DNA of 64,000 nt. Origin: Phycomyces blakesleeanus NRRL 1555(-) (taxonomy: Eukaryota > Mucoromycota > Mucoromycetes > Mucorales > Phycomycetaceae). Location: positions 496,001-560,000 of the forward strand of contig NW_017265154.1 in the NCBI RefSeq assembly GCF_001638985.1, written 5' to 3'. The notes below the pieces were generated by a model. The model was not told the DNA's origin. It saw only the letters and a program-made list of their open reading frames with translations, and did not search any database. Of this stretch, positions 11,034-22,551 are shown piece by piece. The translations under genes and the position numbers were made by a program. Within the stretch, counting starts at the first letter, position 1, and the number at the start of each line of letters is the position of its first letter.

Positions 11034-12923
11034 ATGAATTCCAAAGTTTATAACGCTCTCTGCGCAGCCTTCGCGCTCGCATACCTACTTGCCCCAGCTC
11101 TCATATTCATCCCTGTGATGTTATGGGAAGCTTCTCCAATGCCCTCTGCCTTTTGCATGGCCAAACCTGCGAGAAAAAGACGCCCCTCCATGGCGGGAGT
11201 GGGTGCAACCCCATTTGTTGACGCGAGACCGAATGGCGAAAATCGAGTCGAAGCTCACGATAATGTGATGCGCCAGACAATCCTTGGCCTTGTGTCAAAC
11301 TGGGTAGGCTCTTTGTGGTCTACTGGTTCACGAACAACGGGAGAACCCTCAGGTGGCTTGTTGAGTGAGCGCCAAGGAGGTATCCTAGGGCATATGTCTG
11401 TTGATGAGTCCTCTTCGGAGGAGGAAGACGTTGTTTGTGTAGGAGAGTCGAACGTGTTCTTTGGAGTAGGGCTTCGGGAATATATCCCACACCTCCTTCC
11501 CTTGGATAAGTTGGAGCGTGGCATTGATACAATGGTGTCCCCAGTTGACGGCGTAGCTGGTACCTGTGGGGAAACCCATGCAGACCTCGACGAGGGTGTG
11601 TCGAGTGAGCTTGTAGACATATGCGATGAAGCTGAGATCAGCGTACGACTCAGATTCATCTGTGAAGAATTTTTCTCAGGGGGTTTTGCAAACCCAAGAC
11701 TCCCTGCAAGATTTTTTGACACGATGTTGGAAGAGGAGCTCAACGCCTCTGAAAACAAAGGTCATTGCGACTCATTGACTGAAGTCGCTGAACCAGAGTG
11801 CGGTTTGGTTTCTAAGCCAGTTGAGGAGACTTTTGTCTTTGGACAAGAGTCCGTTCAGACCCCATCGGGTTTGAACAATGCTGGCTTGAATGATCCCAAG
11901 CCAAAGTTTGGTACAGTGCAAGGTCTAGATGAGGCGTTCGCTTTATCTTCTTGGCAGTCAGTGAATGGCTTTTTTTGGGAATGTCTCTCCACAGGACTTT
12001 CCACACCGATGGAGATTGACGACGACCTGGCTTGGAGTGAAGTCATGGAAGTTGAAAGTCCCATGGAGATTGATGATGATGTCGAGGTAGTGGCGCCTGA
12101 TGCTGATTGTGGCGAAAAGCTCGTGGCCCACACCTGCAATCCAACGGATGACGATTTACAGTACGTCTCCCAGTCTGTAAAGAAGGATTGCGATACGAAC
12201 AAGATCCCAGCCTGTGTCCCGCAACAGGTTGTAGACGACAAGGTGGAGCACGACGTGATGCGATTGGATGCGCCTATCGCTGTTACTGCGCTGAAGCCTC
12301 AGAGTCGCAGTGCCAACAAGTCAGGTGAACAGAAAAAGGGTGGAGAGTCACTTCCTGCGTCTGTGTCTGGTCTGCTCGCCGACGGAGCAAAGAAGGTCGG
12401 AGAGTGTGCTCCTGCGGTCTTAGGACCAATGGACCATTCAAAGACTGTTAAGCCTGCCAGTCAGAGCGGAAAGAAGGCTAAGGATATCAAGGTTGTAGCA
12501 AAGACCGAGACAGCCTCTGGCTCTCGCGAGCAGCAACCAGAGGAGACCAAGGCTGCGCCCAAGGTCTCTATGCCTGGAATTCCAAGAGTGCTGGCTTCCC
12601 GCGCTGCTAAGGAACAGGCAAAGGATTCCAAGGGCAAGGCCAAGGAATCCAAGGTTGCGGCAAAGACCGAGTTGACCTCTGGCTCTCGTGAGAAGCAGCC
12701 AGATCATTCCAAAGCCGAGACCAAGGCTCCAATGGCTGTGACGTTGAAAGCGCTGGCTTCCGGCGCTTATATGGAGCAGTCAAAGGACCCCAAGGTCGAG
12801 TCTTCCGCCAGCGTCGGGAGACCCAAACGTTCTCTTGTCAAGGGCAAGAAACCAGCGAAGTCATTCGATGCGCCAACAAACAACGGTTTGTCGGCCGCCG
12901 AATTCCAGGCAAAGGGTTTCTAA
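11034..12923 (+). CDS. Orphan 629-residue protein, signal-anchor with acidic and Lys-rich repeats (right copy)
   Basis: No known family was recognised. Residues 7-31 form a hydrophobic segment (signal peptide or anchor), followed by a basic stretch (KPARKRR, 44-50). Residues 123-134 are a Ser/Glu/Asp run. PMEIDDD occurs twice, at 325-331 and 343-349, in an acidic part. The C-terminal third is Lys/Ala/Ser-rich and contains two diverged repeats of about 50 residues, 484-533 and 538-590, both carrying VxAKTExxSGSRE. A basic tail follows (RPKRSLVKGKKPAK, 596-609). An Asp/Glu middle and a Lys-rich C-terminus suggest a largely disordered, charge-patterned protein. It is intronless and clearly richer in G+C than its surroundings, unlike most other genes here. 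Function unknown; it could be the product of a mobile element. Coding status is likely, function not assigned. Confidence 0.7.
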   Translation: MNSKVYNALCAAFALAYLLAPALIFIPVMLWEASPMPSAFCMAKPARKRRPSMAGVGATPFVDARPNGENRVEAHDNVMRQTILGLVSNWVGSLWSTGSRTTGEPSGGLLSERQGGILGHMSVDESSSEEEDVVCVGESNVFFGVGLREYIPHLLPLDKLERGIDTMVSPVDGVAGTCGETHADLDEGVSSELVDICDEAEISVRLRFICEEFFSGGFANPRLPARFFDTMLEEELNASENKGHCDSLTEVAEPECGLVSKPVEETFVFGQESVQTPSGLNNAGLNDPKPKFGTVQGLDEAFALSSWQSVNGFFWECLSTGLSTPMEIDDDLAWSEVMEVESPMEIDDDVEVVAPDADCGEKLVAHTCNPTDDDLQYVSQSVKKDCDTNKIPACVPQQVVDDKVEHDVMRLDAPIAVTALKPQSRSANKSGEQKKGGESLPASVSGLLADGAKKVGECAPAVLGPMDHSKTVKPASQSGKKAKDIKVVAKTETASGSREQQPEETKAAPKVSMPGIPRVLASRAAKEQAKDSKGKAKESKVAAKTELTSGSREKQPDHSKAETKAPMAVTLKALASGAYMEQSKDPKVESSASVGRPKRSLVKGKKPAKSFDAPTNNGLSAAEFQAKGF

Positions 12924-13003
12924 GATGCCAAAGATTCGGTGCCAGTGAAGCTTACTCCTCGTGCTACATCCAGTAGCAAGAAGAGAAAGCCTAATTGTGC
13001 TTA
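12924..13003 (+). pseudogene. In-frame coding-like extension after the orphan stop codon
   Basis: After the TAA at 12921-12923 the same frame stays open for 26 codons to a TAG, giving DAKDSVPVKLTPRATSSSKK and a short basic tail. A related stretch (PGTASSSKK) recurs near 13095-13125, and an SEPKVDPEASGK stretch near 13400 resembles residues 583-592 of the protein. This suggests that the ancestral protein was longer and contained more Lys-rich repeats. Mirrored at 3661-3740. Confidence 0.4.
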
Positions 13004-14316
13004 GCTTTTGGGTTCCATCGGTTGACTTTGGACCTAATTGTGAACGAATGTTGGTTAAGAAACAAAAATTTGCTTTGGCTTGGTTCCTAAAGCCTGGTAC
13101 TGCATCCAGCAGTAAAAAGGTGGTGGAAACAAGAATATGGCTTCCAGGAAATCCCCAGACAGATAACTCAAGAATGACAATGGCTGTAGTCACCCCCTTT
13201 GACTCGTAAGCTTTTCTGCGTTGGTGCCGCTGACTCAGGGAAGGGTCGGGTAGGCAAAGAGGAACAAGCAAAGTACGCCACAGCGTAATTTAAGTCATGA
13301 ACCGGCTCAAAGGTCCGCACATTAAGATGCGATCTGTACGCTTCACCAAGCGGACATCTTGTTGGTCGGTTGGCCCTGGAGCCAAGCCGATGCGGTCGGA
13401 ACCAAAGGTCGATCCTGAAGCTTCTGGTAAGTTTTATGGTGACACTGGAATTCCCAGACCTTTCACAGTACTTTTCCTTGGGACTATCGGCGTGGTGATT
13501 CACGTTGGGTTTTTTGGTTAAGCTGTAAGGGTAGCCTCTTTTACGTTCGGTTCCTACTGCTTTCAGATTCAAAGGACTGGATTATCGTTTCCCTCTGGGA
13601 TCGACACCATGCTCCGCCTGTTAGCTTGGTTCTGAGTCTTGGCTTGGCATAGACAGTATAAAGAGAAGGTAGATTGTGGAGGTCTACATATGAGTGTAAC
13701 CTGTGGTGGTACTAGACTGGTTTTCAATCCTGTTTGCCTCTGGTATTTGCCGTTTGTATACATTCGAGGGTGGTGCTTGCACTGCTGTAGGGTTGGCTGG
13801 AACCTTTTGTTCGTAGGGTTCTTGTTGACTTCCTCACAGGTCCGAGGCCGAGATCTGTGAGTGGTGGTTTCTGTACGAGTAGGGCTTCCGGAGTCCTTGA
13901 TTCTGGGTCGTTTTTGGGCCACGGTGGTCCTGTTGGCTTGTCTGGTCTGGTTGGCTAGATTTCCGGTATCATTCTGGTATCATTCTGGAGATCGTTGTTG
14001 GCTAGGTCGCTGGCCTGTTCTGTACCTGGGTTCTGGGTCTTTGTAGCTTGAGTTTTGTGCTTAAGCCAGGGAGAATGAATACTGTGGGGCACGGTGTTCA
14101 TTATGTAGTCATGTCTGGCCGAATGGGTTTTGCTTCCTTGCCGGATTCTTTCTTGGGGTCCTTGGAAGGCTATCGTCAGTCCCCCCTTCTTTTTTTTCTG
14201 GTGAATACCTGAAGATTCACTGGTAAGCTCGAATAGGTCCTTTTGGACTTTGAGTTGACTATACTGTAGATTGTGGAAAATCTATTGCTGGGGGGTAGAC
14301 AGTCCCAAGAGGTTTC

Positions 14317-14714
14317 GGGAAAACGAGCCAAGAACACCTAGTTCTCACGCAAGATTGGCGAGGTTTTCCCTCACAGACATGATGGTATATCAGTCATTAT
14401 GATTTCTACCAGTCCTTGTGTCTGGACTCAAATGATGCATACACATGCATGTCCAGACACCCGCAGCTATTTTGAGATGGCAAGACCAAAGTTCATCTGC
14501 ACAAAAGGATATGTTTCAATGACTGATTAATTGGGTATCAGTGACTTTGTCAGTTGAATCAAGATAATCTGACTATACAAAAAAATGTCACTGAAGAGAT
14601 AGCGTGGAATTCGCCGATGATTTCAAGCATCACGCAAAACCTGTGGTTAGAGTCCTAGCCACCCTCATTTGAGGAGGACTCTGATTAATATGGTCTGGTA
14701 AATGAACCAGACCA
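14317..14714. other. Cluster of five perfect-stem hairpins (right arm)
   Basis: Exact mirror of 1950-2347. It lies about 1.4 kb downstream of the stop codon of the right-hand copy of the orphan gene, so it could be part of a long 3' transcript or belong to the element body. Confidence 0.65.
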
Positions 14715-16143
14715 AGCAGGGTGAGCTAGAAATTGTCACCAAAAAAACAGCAGGTTACAGTTAGCAGCTGGAAATGCGTATACTCAAGAAAACAAGACCC
14801 GAGTCGAAGGGCATTTACGCAAACTTTCAGTTGTGAAGGAGAAGCAAGGTTACTTTCGATGAACCTATCCAACTCAGGTCGAGACAAGTGCTTACAAGCC
14901 GTATTTATGGAAACTCGCAGAGAATTCAGTCCAGTATCAAAACAAAACTCTCGAAACAAAATCAGAAAAGCAAAGCTGAACATGGAAATCAAAACAAACA
15001 GCACAAAGCAACATGGAAAAAATGGAATCAAGCCTTCAAGTACAAAAGGTTAAAATCAAGTATGCTAACCCAGAGTCTCGCCATCTCGCTGGGTTGGCCC
15101 AAAAGCACATGAAGAGTCTCGACTAGGATATGGTTACAACAAGAATAAATTCCTCGTCATCATTCAAGACTATTGGCTCAGGACTGCAAAAAGGTATTTG
15201 AGATGACCGGATTTATATTATGGACCGAGAACACCAGCAGGAACAATTAGAGGCCGGCAGTAGTAAACAATAGGGCTCAAGGCAGAAACAATGTGAACCA
15301 CAAAGCAAGCGATAAGGCAATTTTTCAAGGGTTTTTTCTGTCTCTAGACTTCTTTGTCAGAGACAATACCAACCATTGGTCCGTCTATCCAGAAGATAAG
15401 TACTATTTATACACAATATGTCTCGGTACTAATTATATGATATTTTTCTCTTCTTTTTCTTCTCAAGGTCGCCCTGTGACAGGGCTCACAATATTACAAC
15501 CCTTTAGAGGATACCAGAGAGAGTTTGTGAGCGTTAGACTTTACCAAAAAGGTAAAGCTGCTCGGCACGCTAGTCGTACCTTTTCTCTCCTCGAAATATT
15601 GTACATTGCATTGTATGCCTGTATATATTTAGGGTTCTTGGTGTGGTAAGCCAAGATCTGGTAGCTCCTCTGCCATTTGGTGGTCAAATCCTTTTGTGGT
15701 TGACCCCATCGCTGCAAGTTGGCACATTGTTTCTGCTGGAAGTTTGGTTGTTTACTGTTGGTGGTCTCGTATACCTCCTGCTGGTGGTCAAGGTCCAATC
15801 CGCCCGGTCATCGAAGAACATTTTGCAGTCCCGAGCCTGAATCCTGTGCAAGAATGACAGCAGCAAGAACCAAGTCAAGCAAGAAGAATACAAAAAGAAA
15901 AAGATACAAAAAAGAAGCAAAAAAAAATATATTCACAATTATCTCTCTATCTCAAGTGGAAACTTATAGACTAGCAGAATCCCTGAAATGGTCAAGCCAC
16001 GGTTTGCTTTTATGTCCAAGTCCAATTCCAAGTTTTGTCCAAGTCAAAGTCAAAGTCCAAATGTCCAAACACTGTCCAAGTACTGGTATAGTACTAGTCC
16101 TAGCACACAGATACATACAAACACGTAGAGAAGTACACAATTA

Positions 16144-16368
16144 GAAAAGTAGAAAAATACACACACACAAACACGCACAATTTCTATTTCTTTTTATTTC
16201 TTTTTATTTCTTTCTTATACACACACACACACATAGTCATTGACATACAAACATACACATACACATACACACATACACACATACACACATACATATACAT
16301 ATACATATACATATACACACTTATATACATATATATATACATACAAAAGTAGAGGCGCATTTATATAC
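16144..16368. repeat. CA/CATA-rich microsatellite tract (right arm)
   Basis: Mirror image of the TG-rich tract at 296-520, with runs of ACACATAC and CATATA. No gene is supported in it. Confidence 0.85.
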
Positions 16369-16483
16369 AAGTCCAAAGTCTGGGTTGTACCTCCAAGTCT
16401 CAAGGCCAAGTCGATTTCCAAGAAGGGGTCCAATGCAAAATTCCAAAAGCAAGTTCCAAAAGAAAAACCAAAAACCAAATCCG

Positions 16484-16745
16484 AGGCCTATACTAAGTCC
16501 TGTAAAAAAAACGGGCATATACTAAGTCCTCCTCTCCAAAAGGATCAAAAGAAATCCGAACTCGAGGCATATACTAAGTCCTCCAATCCAAAAGGATCAA
16601 ATCCAAAAACCGAGGCGTAGACCAAAACCTATCAGAAATGATCAGGCACATTAAGTCCTCCACTCCAAAAGGATCAAAAGAAATCCGACCCTGAGGCCTA
16701 TACTAAGTCCTGTCCAAAAATTACACAGGCATATACTAAGCCCTC
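16484..16745. repeat. Degenerate minisatellite, ACTAAGTCCTCC type (right copy and continuation)
   Basis: Repeated cores read GGCATATACTAAGTCCTCC followed by CCAAAAGGATCAAAAGAAATCCGA. At least five cores are visible. The block crosses the last testable point of the palindrome (16663), so the inverted repeat ends within or beyond a satellite array. Such arrays are typical of subtelomeric or heterochromatic DNA, but no telomere repeat was seen. Confidence 0.8.
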
Positions 16746-16758
16746 CTCTCTCTCTAAA

Positions 16759-16897
16759 AAAAAAACAAAAAAAAACAAAAAAAAAAACAAAAAAAAAACA
16801 AAAAAAAACAAAAAAAAAAAACAAAAAAAAAACAAAAAAGAACAAAAAAAAAAAAGAACAAAAAAAAAAAAAGAACAAAAAACAAAACAAAAAAAAG
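16759..16897. repeat. A-rich simple repeat, (A)n C units
   Basis: Runs of 6-12 A separated by single C or G. It marks the start of about 900 bp of A-rich satellite beyond the testable palindrome. Confidence 0.9.
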
Positions 16898-17106
16898 ATG
16901 AACAAACCGAAAGAACTCTGCATTGGAACCTGGACCTGGATTGAAGCAAAGCTGCGAACTGGAACAAGACTTTGGATTAGGACAAGGTATGAAATCCTTT
17001 TTTACATATATACATACAAAGCAAATGAAGTCTTTGAACAAAAACAAAAAACAAAAAAATGCTCAAAAAAAGAAGCTCAAAAAAACAAAAGAGCAAAAAG
17101 AGCAAT

Positions 17107-17640
17107 ACCAAAACCCCCTTCTCTTATTTTTTTTCAATATCAAAACCCATCCTTTTATTACTATTCCATGAAATTGACTGGACAAAAAAAACCAAAAAAA
17201 AAAAAAAGAATCAAAAAAAATCAAAATCAAAAAGTCCAAATTATCCCCTTTACTATGTGTGCTGTGTTCGGACAAAAAAAAATTAAAAAAAAAAAAATCA
17301 AAAAAAAAATCAAAATCAAAAAGTCCAAATTATCTTTTTATTCTTTTCAATATCAAAACCATTTCATTATTACTATTCTGTGAAATTGACTGGACAAAAA
17401 AAACAAAAAAAAAGAATCAAAAAAGAATCAAAAAAACAAGAAAAAAAAACAAAAAGTCCAAATTATCCCCCTTATTATTTTGCAATACCAAAATCCTCCT
17501 CCTCCTCCTATCACTCTTAGCTTATATTGACTGGACAAAAAAAGAGAAAAAAAAACGGACAAAAAAAAAAGATCAAAAGAAATCAACTGTACAAAAAAAT
17601 CAACTGGACTTGACTGGAATCGACTGGACTGGACTGAAGT
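17107..17640. repeat. A-rich minisatellite with TTGACTGGACAAAAAA and AAAGTCCAAATTATC cores
   Basis: Four degenerate units begin near 17111, 17245, 17338 and 17472, about 90-170 bp each. Each has a pyrimidine part (CAATATCAAAACC), then GACTGGACAAAAAA, then an A-rich run ending AAAAGTCCAAATTATC. The last unit decays into short TGGACTTGACTGGAATCGAC repeats. No gene. Confidence 0.75.
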
Positions 17641-20600
17641 AGCATGAACTTGACCATCTTATACTATATTTAATTTAACTTATATTTACTTTATAAAAAT
17701 CTTTGAATAATAAAATTTCCCTCATGTGTCTTTGATATAGAATACACTATCTAAATAGCCATGAGCCCAAATTAAGAATATTTATTAAATATTTTGCTCC
17801 ATATTAACACATCTACTGTGAAACAAGATGCTGTGTTTCACTAAACCTTCATAATACTGCATGTGTATCTTACATTATATCAATATTTCAATTGTTTTTT
17901 ATTATTTTAAACTAATGATAATAATATAACCATCGCCCAGTGCTATATCATAATTTGCGTTCATGGCTATTTCGATACTGTATTTTTGGCCATTTGCTTT
18001 TATGGTTGCGTCTAAATTTATGTCACAAATGGCGATTTTGATACGAATATTCTGTATCATGTTACATAAACGACTCTAAATTACCATTTATGGAATCGGG
18101 TGGCAATCCAAAAAATTTCCTCTTCAAAAATTGTCCATTTTAAAAAAGATGCACCCTACGACTACTTATAGTCACAGCTTGGCTTGAAGCTCTGCTTGAG
18201 AATATATACTCAAAAACCATTAGGCTATGTGTTTCCTTTAAACCCGACAATTTTTTTGAAGTAGTAGTAGTAGTAGCAGTAGTAATAATGCTCGAGCTCT
18301 GGTTTGTTCCTATTAACGACAAGCTCCCAGATATTATCTTTCTTTTTTATCTTTTGTGATCCGCGAAGGGGTCCAAGAGAGTGACAAAGTTGCATTAACT
18401 AGAAAGATTTGTCTCCTCTGCGTTAATATAATAGTGATAATCAGAAGTAAGCCGCAAGTAATTTTCTGGCTTAGCACTTGCGTCAAAGTAGATGAAATGA
18501 TTTGGAAAGGCATATTCCGGTTGGTATTCAACGTAAATTGTATGAAGGCAGAGGGTTCTCTCAATGTGAGTACATGTTCTGCTATTAAGGTTATCTTTCT
18601 AGGATAGGATAGGTTTGTTTTAAATTAGAAAGCTAAGCTGGATGATAAGGGCGTATGTGGTCTGACTGATATCAGCTTTTGGTCTTTCCTCTCGGGTCAC
18701 TTGGTTCTGGTGCCCACATATATTTACTTTAGCACCAAACAGATTGTTGATTGTCACATGCAAGCAATTCTCGATTCCATTATTGAGATATAAAGCCTAC
18801 CTCTTAACCCTTTTGTAGCAAACAGCAATAACAACAACACTGTTCTGCGTTCGGAAATCGTGTGTGGAACAAGGCCAGAGTGATTGAGATATAACTTCAG
18901 TTGGTGTCTAATGATATCTCTCGTAAACGCCCGGTATTTACATAATTATATGGATAAACTCTGCTCTAGATAAGCCATTATCATATTCTAAAAAATAAAT
19001 AAAAGGCAGCATTAATTCAATTCTTGAAATACAATTGTTCAGTTCTAGGTTCTGGAATCAATTCGTAGATATAAGGTTGTGTAAAAATATGGTTCTTACT
19101 GCGAACGTGAACGGTTGTTTTGTATATGCAAAGATTCGCAGATGTGTGAAGAAAAAGCTTATTCAGACTTCGGAAGTGGGTAGTAAAAAATGCAGATAGA
19201 TAGGGAAAAGCTTAAGAAACAAAAGCAACAAAAGAGGGCACTATAGAAAGAAAAAAATGCGAGTTTTTGAAACTACTTGCCGATTTTAAGAAAATCTAGC
19301 AGATTGTTCTAACATTGTCGAAGGTCTATCAAGCCTAGAATATTTCAATTATAGTTTGAAAAAGAAATCTCTTGTTAACAGGACTTTAAGACTTTATAGA
19401 ATTTTAACCACTTTGCGCCTAGTAGCTTTATACAGATCTATGTTTTAGTTAAGCTTTAGCTACTTATAAATGAATATAAAGCAATTGGCCTTTATTCTTT
19501 ACATACCTTTATTGCTCTTTTACTATTGTTATCAGTGATAAAGTCATAAAAATTATTTTACTATATAAAATATCATGTATTTGTTGGACCAATGTGAAGG
19601 CTGTTAGAAATACCTAAAGAAAAATACCATAGCCTAACCATTTTACGAATATGTATTACCTAAAATGTAGAATAATCTAGAATCCCATAAATCGTATTTA
19701 CCAAAAAGTAAAACTAATAGGCTAAACACCGATATGCCATTGGCTAAATAAAATATACGTGCCTGGAGTTATAAATCCTGCCATTTCCTACCGTGTGTAT
19801 TTCGGATTTGAGTTGGTTCTTTATTTAAGATATGTGTACCAGGGTACAAATAGGTTTTTGAAGGTGGGTTGTACGAATGAATGCAATATAACTAATATAT
19901 GTATCTGATTGGCTAATAGAATCGCACATAATATGGCGTCATGTTACGACTTTCTTGAGTCTGAAAATGTCTTCCTATTCACTGGAAAGAAAATATTGAT
20001 ATATAGAATACAGCATAGTAGGCTGTTGTTGTGTATTGCCATCATTTTTAATATAAATGAACAGAAAATCTTGTGAGCCACTAAAAGGGACTCTCCTGGA
20101 GCATCGAATATATTCAAAGAAGCGGTTGAAGATGGATTTGATGATTTGATCAACCATAACACTATTATCTTGAGTACAAGTTTGTAGTAGCAAGCAGTTT
20201 AAAGAAGATTTAAACCTATCCACTCATCGTTGCGTAAGCAGAAATCATTATTTCCATGGATCAAATTGTGTAACCGCTATAGAGTACTTGCCTATATACC
20301 GACCAGCTAAGAAGAAGAAGAAAAAACATGAATGGCATGAGTTTCTCAGTGTGATCGAATATAGCTCTATATATTATATTATTACTAAATAATAAAGGTA
20401 TGCTAGTGGCTTTAACAAGCATAAATAGCATAATATTCACTGTAAGCTATACAGGTTGATAACTTAAAAGATCGACGAACAAAACTCGCTAATCATTTAT
20501 CCTTACGAGCGGTAGAAAATAAAAAGAATACGCTATAGAATTCAAATAAACTGTATTTTGGGAACTCGATTATGAAACGACTAATGTTATCAGCGACTAG

Positions 20601-21007
20601 TTTCCCACACATATTAAAATAAGCTTTGTATTTTATCATGCAATTGATTCGATATTTTGAATGTCGTGTAGCATAAACCTACATATTTTTATTATTATTA
20701 TTATCATTCAACTACTTACTTCACTATCGATACAACGTCAAATCCACACCCATTGGCGCAAATAAAGCTCTTTAACTGTCACACCACTCAGTTTCACATC
20801 AAACCACATATCTTTTCCAATGTCCGCGTTCTACAAAAGAAAAGAAAATACAGGCTGGATTGATTGCATTGCGCAGGATGACGAAACAGAAGTCACAATC
20901 CCCACATCCCTCGGTCTATATCGGGAAGTTCAATTTTATAAACCCTAATCATGGAGGGGGGGGGAGAAAAAAACTACAGGTCATACTTGTTCTTTTATAT
21001 ATAAGCT
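17641..21007. other. AT-rich intergenic DNA, no gene supported
   Basis: About 3.4 kb between the satellite and the persulfide dioxygenase gene. Frames up to 83 codons occur (18140-18607, 19944-20223) without recognisable similarity. A GTAGTAGTAG run lies near 18260. A long G run (20955-20965) and a TATATATAA at about 20995-21004 precede the next gene and may be its promoter. Confidence 0.5.
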
Positions 21008-22551
21008 ATGCTATCTCTACAGCTACGTAACCTTTCAAAACCTACAAACAAATGTCTTTTACGGCTCTCCACATCATATTTTCAGCGTGGATTTTCCAGT
21101 ACGACTCCTTCCAGCACTACAGTCAAGCCAGTGGAAGGACCAGAACTTAGAGAATGGCTCATACACCAGCAAGAAACAGACCCCTTTAGAAAACAGCTAT
21201 GTCTTGTAGATGTACGCGAGAGGCACGAAATAGAAAGTGTAGGAAAGATTCCTGGCGCCTTGAATATTCCATTCAGTGTCGCAAAAGAACATCCTGAGCT
21301 CTTTAACGCTGTCTTATCTGATCTTGACAAGAATAAAAAGGTAATATACGATTCACCTTTAGATAATTTTCCTTCTCTCTTTCTAAATACAAGTCATCTC
21401 AATAATGTTTTGCCTAGACCGTCTTCCATTGTATGTCCGGTCGTCGAAGCCGCTCAGTAGGTGATATCGCGGTCGAACTTGGTTTCAAAAATGTCTACAA
21501 TCTTGAAGGAGGCTGGAAAGCTGCAGACACAATTCCTCATCAGCCATATGCTAAAAACCATTCGCCATGGGTTCACACTATCTTTGAAAAAGAGACAGAA
21601 ACTGCACAGTATGTAGTAACAGATATCGGTAAATATCATGCACAAGCTGCCCAAAAGCCATGTTCTTCTCTCTCTCTCTCCTTTTCTTCTAATCACAAAA
21701 TTTGAACAGAAACCAGAGAGGCTTACATCATCGATCCTGTACTGGATTATGATCCATTTAGCTCATGTGTTCACCCAAGTACAGCTAAACAGATTATCGA
21801 GTTTGTTAGGAAGCACAAACTCAATATAACCAAAATTATCGATACACATGTACATGCAGACCATCTATCGGCAGCAAACTATCTTAAGATGCACCTGGAT
21901 AGTAAACCTGAGTTCTGGATAGGAAAAAATGTTACAAAGGTGCAAGACGTGTTTAGCAAAAAGTACAATTTCCCCAAGAACGATTTCCGGGCCAACGGAG
22001 AGCAATTCGACCGTTTGATAGATGAAGGAGACACCTGGACGTTGGGCGGAAACATCCAATGTGACGCATTATTTACCCCTGGCCATACTCCTGCTTGTGT
22101 TTCATACAGGATAGGTGACGCTGGATTTGTGGGAGATACTTTATTTATGCCAGATATTGGTACGGCACGATGCGACTTTCCCGGAGGAAGCGTGGAGGAC
22201 ATGTACAAGAGTATCCACAAGATATACGACCACTGGATAGATGACACCCGGATTTATGTTGGACATGATTACCCGCCATCCGAGTCTGGCAGAGACTACG
22301 ATGTCATGACTACCCTTGATGCCCACAAGCGATTCAATAAGATGATCAATACACACGTCTCCTTTGATAAATATGTCAGTATGCGAAAAGAGCGTGATGC
22401 ATCCTTAAAAGCCCCTCGATTCATTCATCCTTCTTTACAAACAAATCTTCGTGGTGGTACCTTGCCAAGTCGAGAGCAGCCTGCCGATGAAAACGAGGAC
22501 CCTGCCTCTGTTGGTCGGTTTTTTAAAATCCCTGTTAGATGGAAAGACTAA
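21008..22551 (+). CDS. Rhodanese-persulfide dioxygenase fusion (ETHE1-like), mitochondrial
   Basis: Three exons, 21008-21340, 21418-21628 and 21710-22551, join in frame to 461 codons. Residues 1-35 are rich in Ser/Arg/Leu, like a mitochondrial presequence. A rhodanese domain follows (about 45-165) with the active-site loop HCMSGRRSRS, split from the N-terminal half by intron 1. The C-terminal metallo-beta-lactamase domain has THVHADH, the HTPAC histidine, VGDTLF and GHDY, the iron ligands of ETHE1-type persulfide dioxygenases, which oxidise glutathione persulfide to sulfite. The fused rhodanese could exchange sulfur between persulfide and thiosulfate. ETHE1 itself lacks the rhodanese domain. 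The function is well supported by motifs; substrate preference is inferred. Confidence 0.92.

Larger units (their letters stand above)
9203..16663 (-). repeat. Right arm of the giant perfect inverted repeat
   Basis: This is the reverse complement of 1-7461. Position 16663 pairs with base 1; sequence to the right of it (16664-17640) continues the same minisatellite style, but its mirror, if any, lies before the window. The spacer between arms is 1741 bp and is not symmetric. A gapped palindrome with a transposon in the gap is different from the zero-spacer palindromes produced when a hairpin adaptor is missed in long-read sequencing, which slightly favours a real structure. Confidence 0.97.

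Noticed and set aside
16240..16620. 126-codon His/Thr/Tyr-rich frame across the CA repeat (and its mirror)
   Set aside because: Composition follows the CA/CATA microsatellite and minisatellite; no gene-like pattern.
16651..17047. Phe-rich minus-strand frames
   Set aside because: They are translations of A-rich simple repeats.
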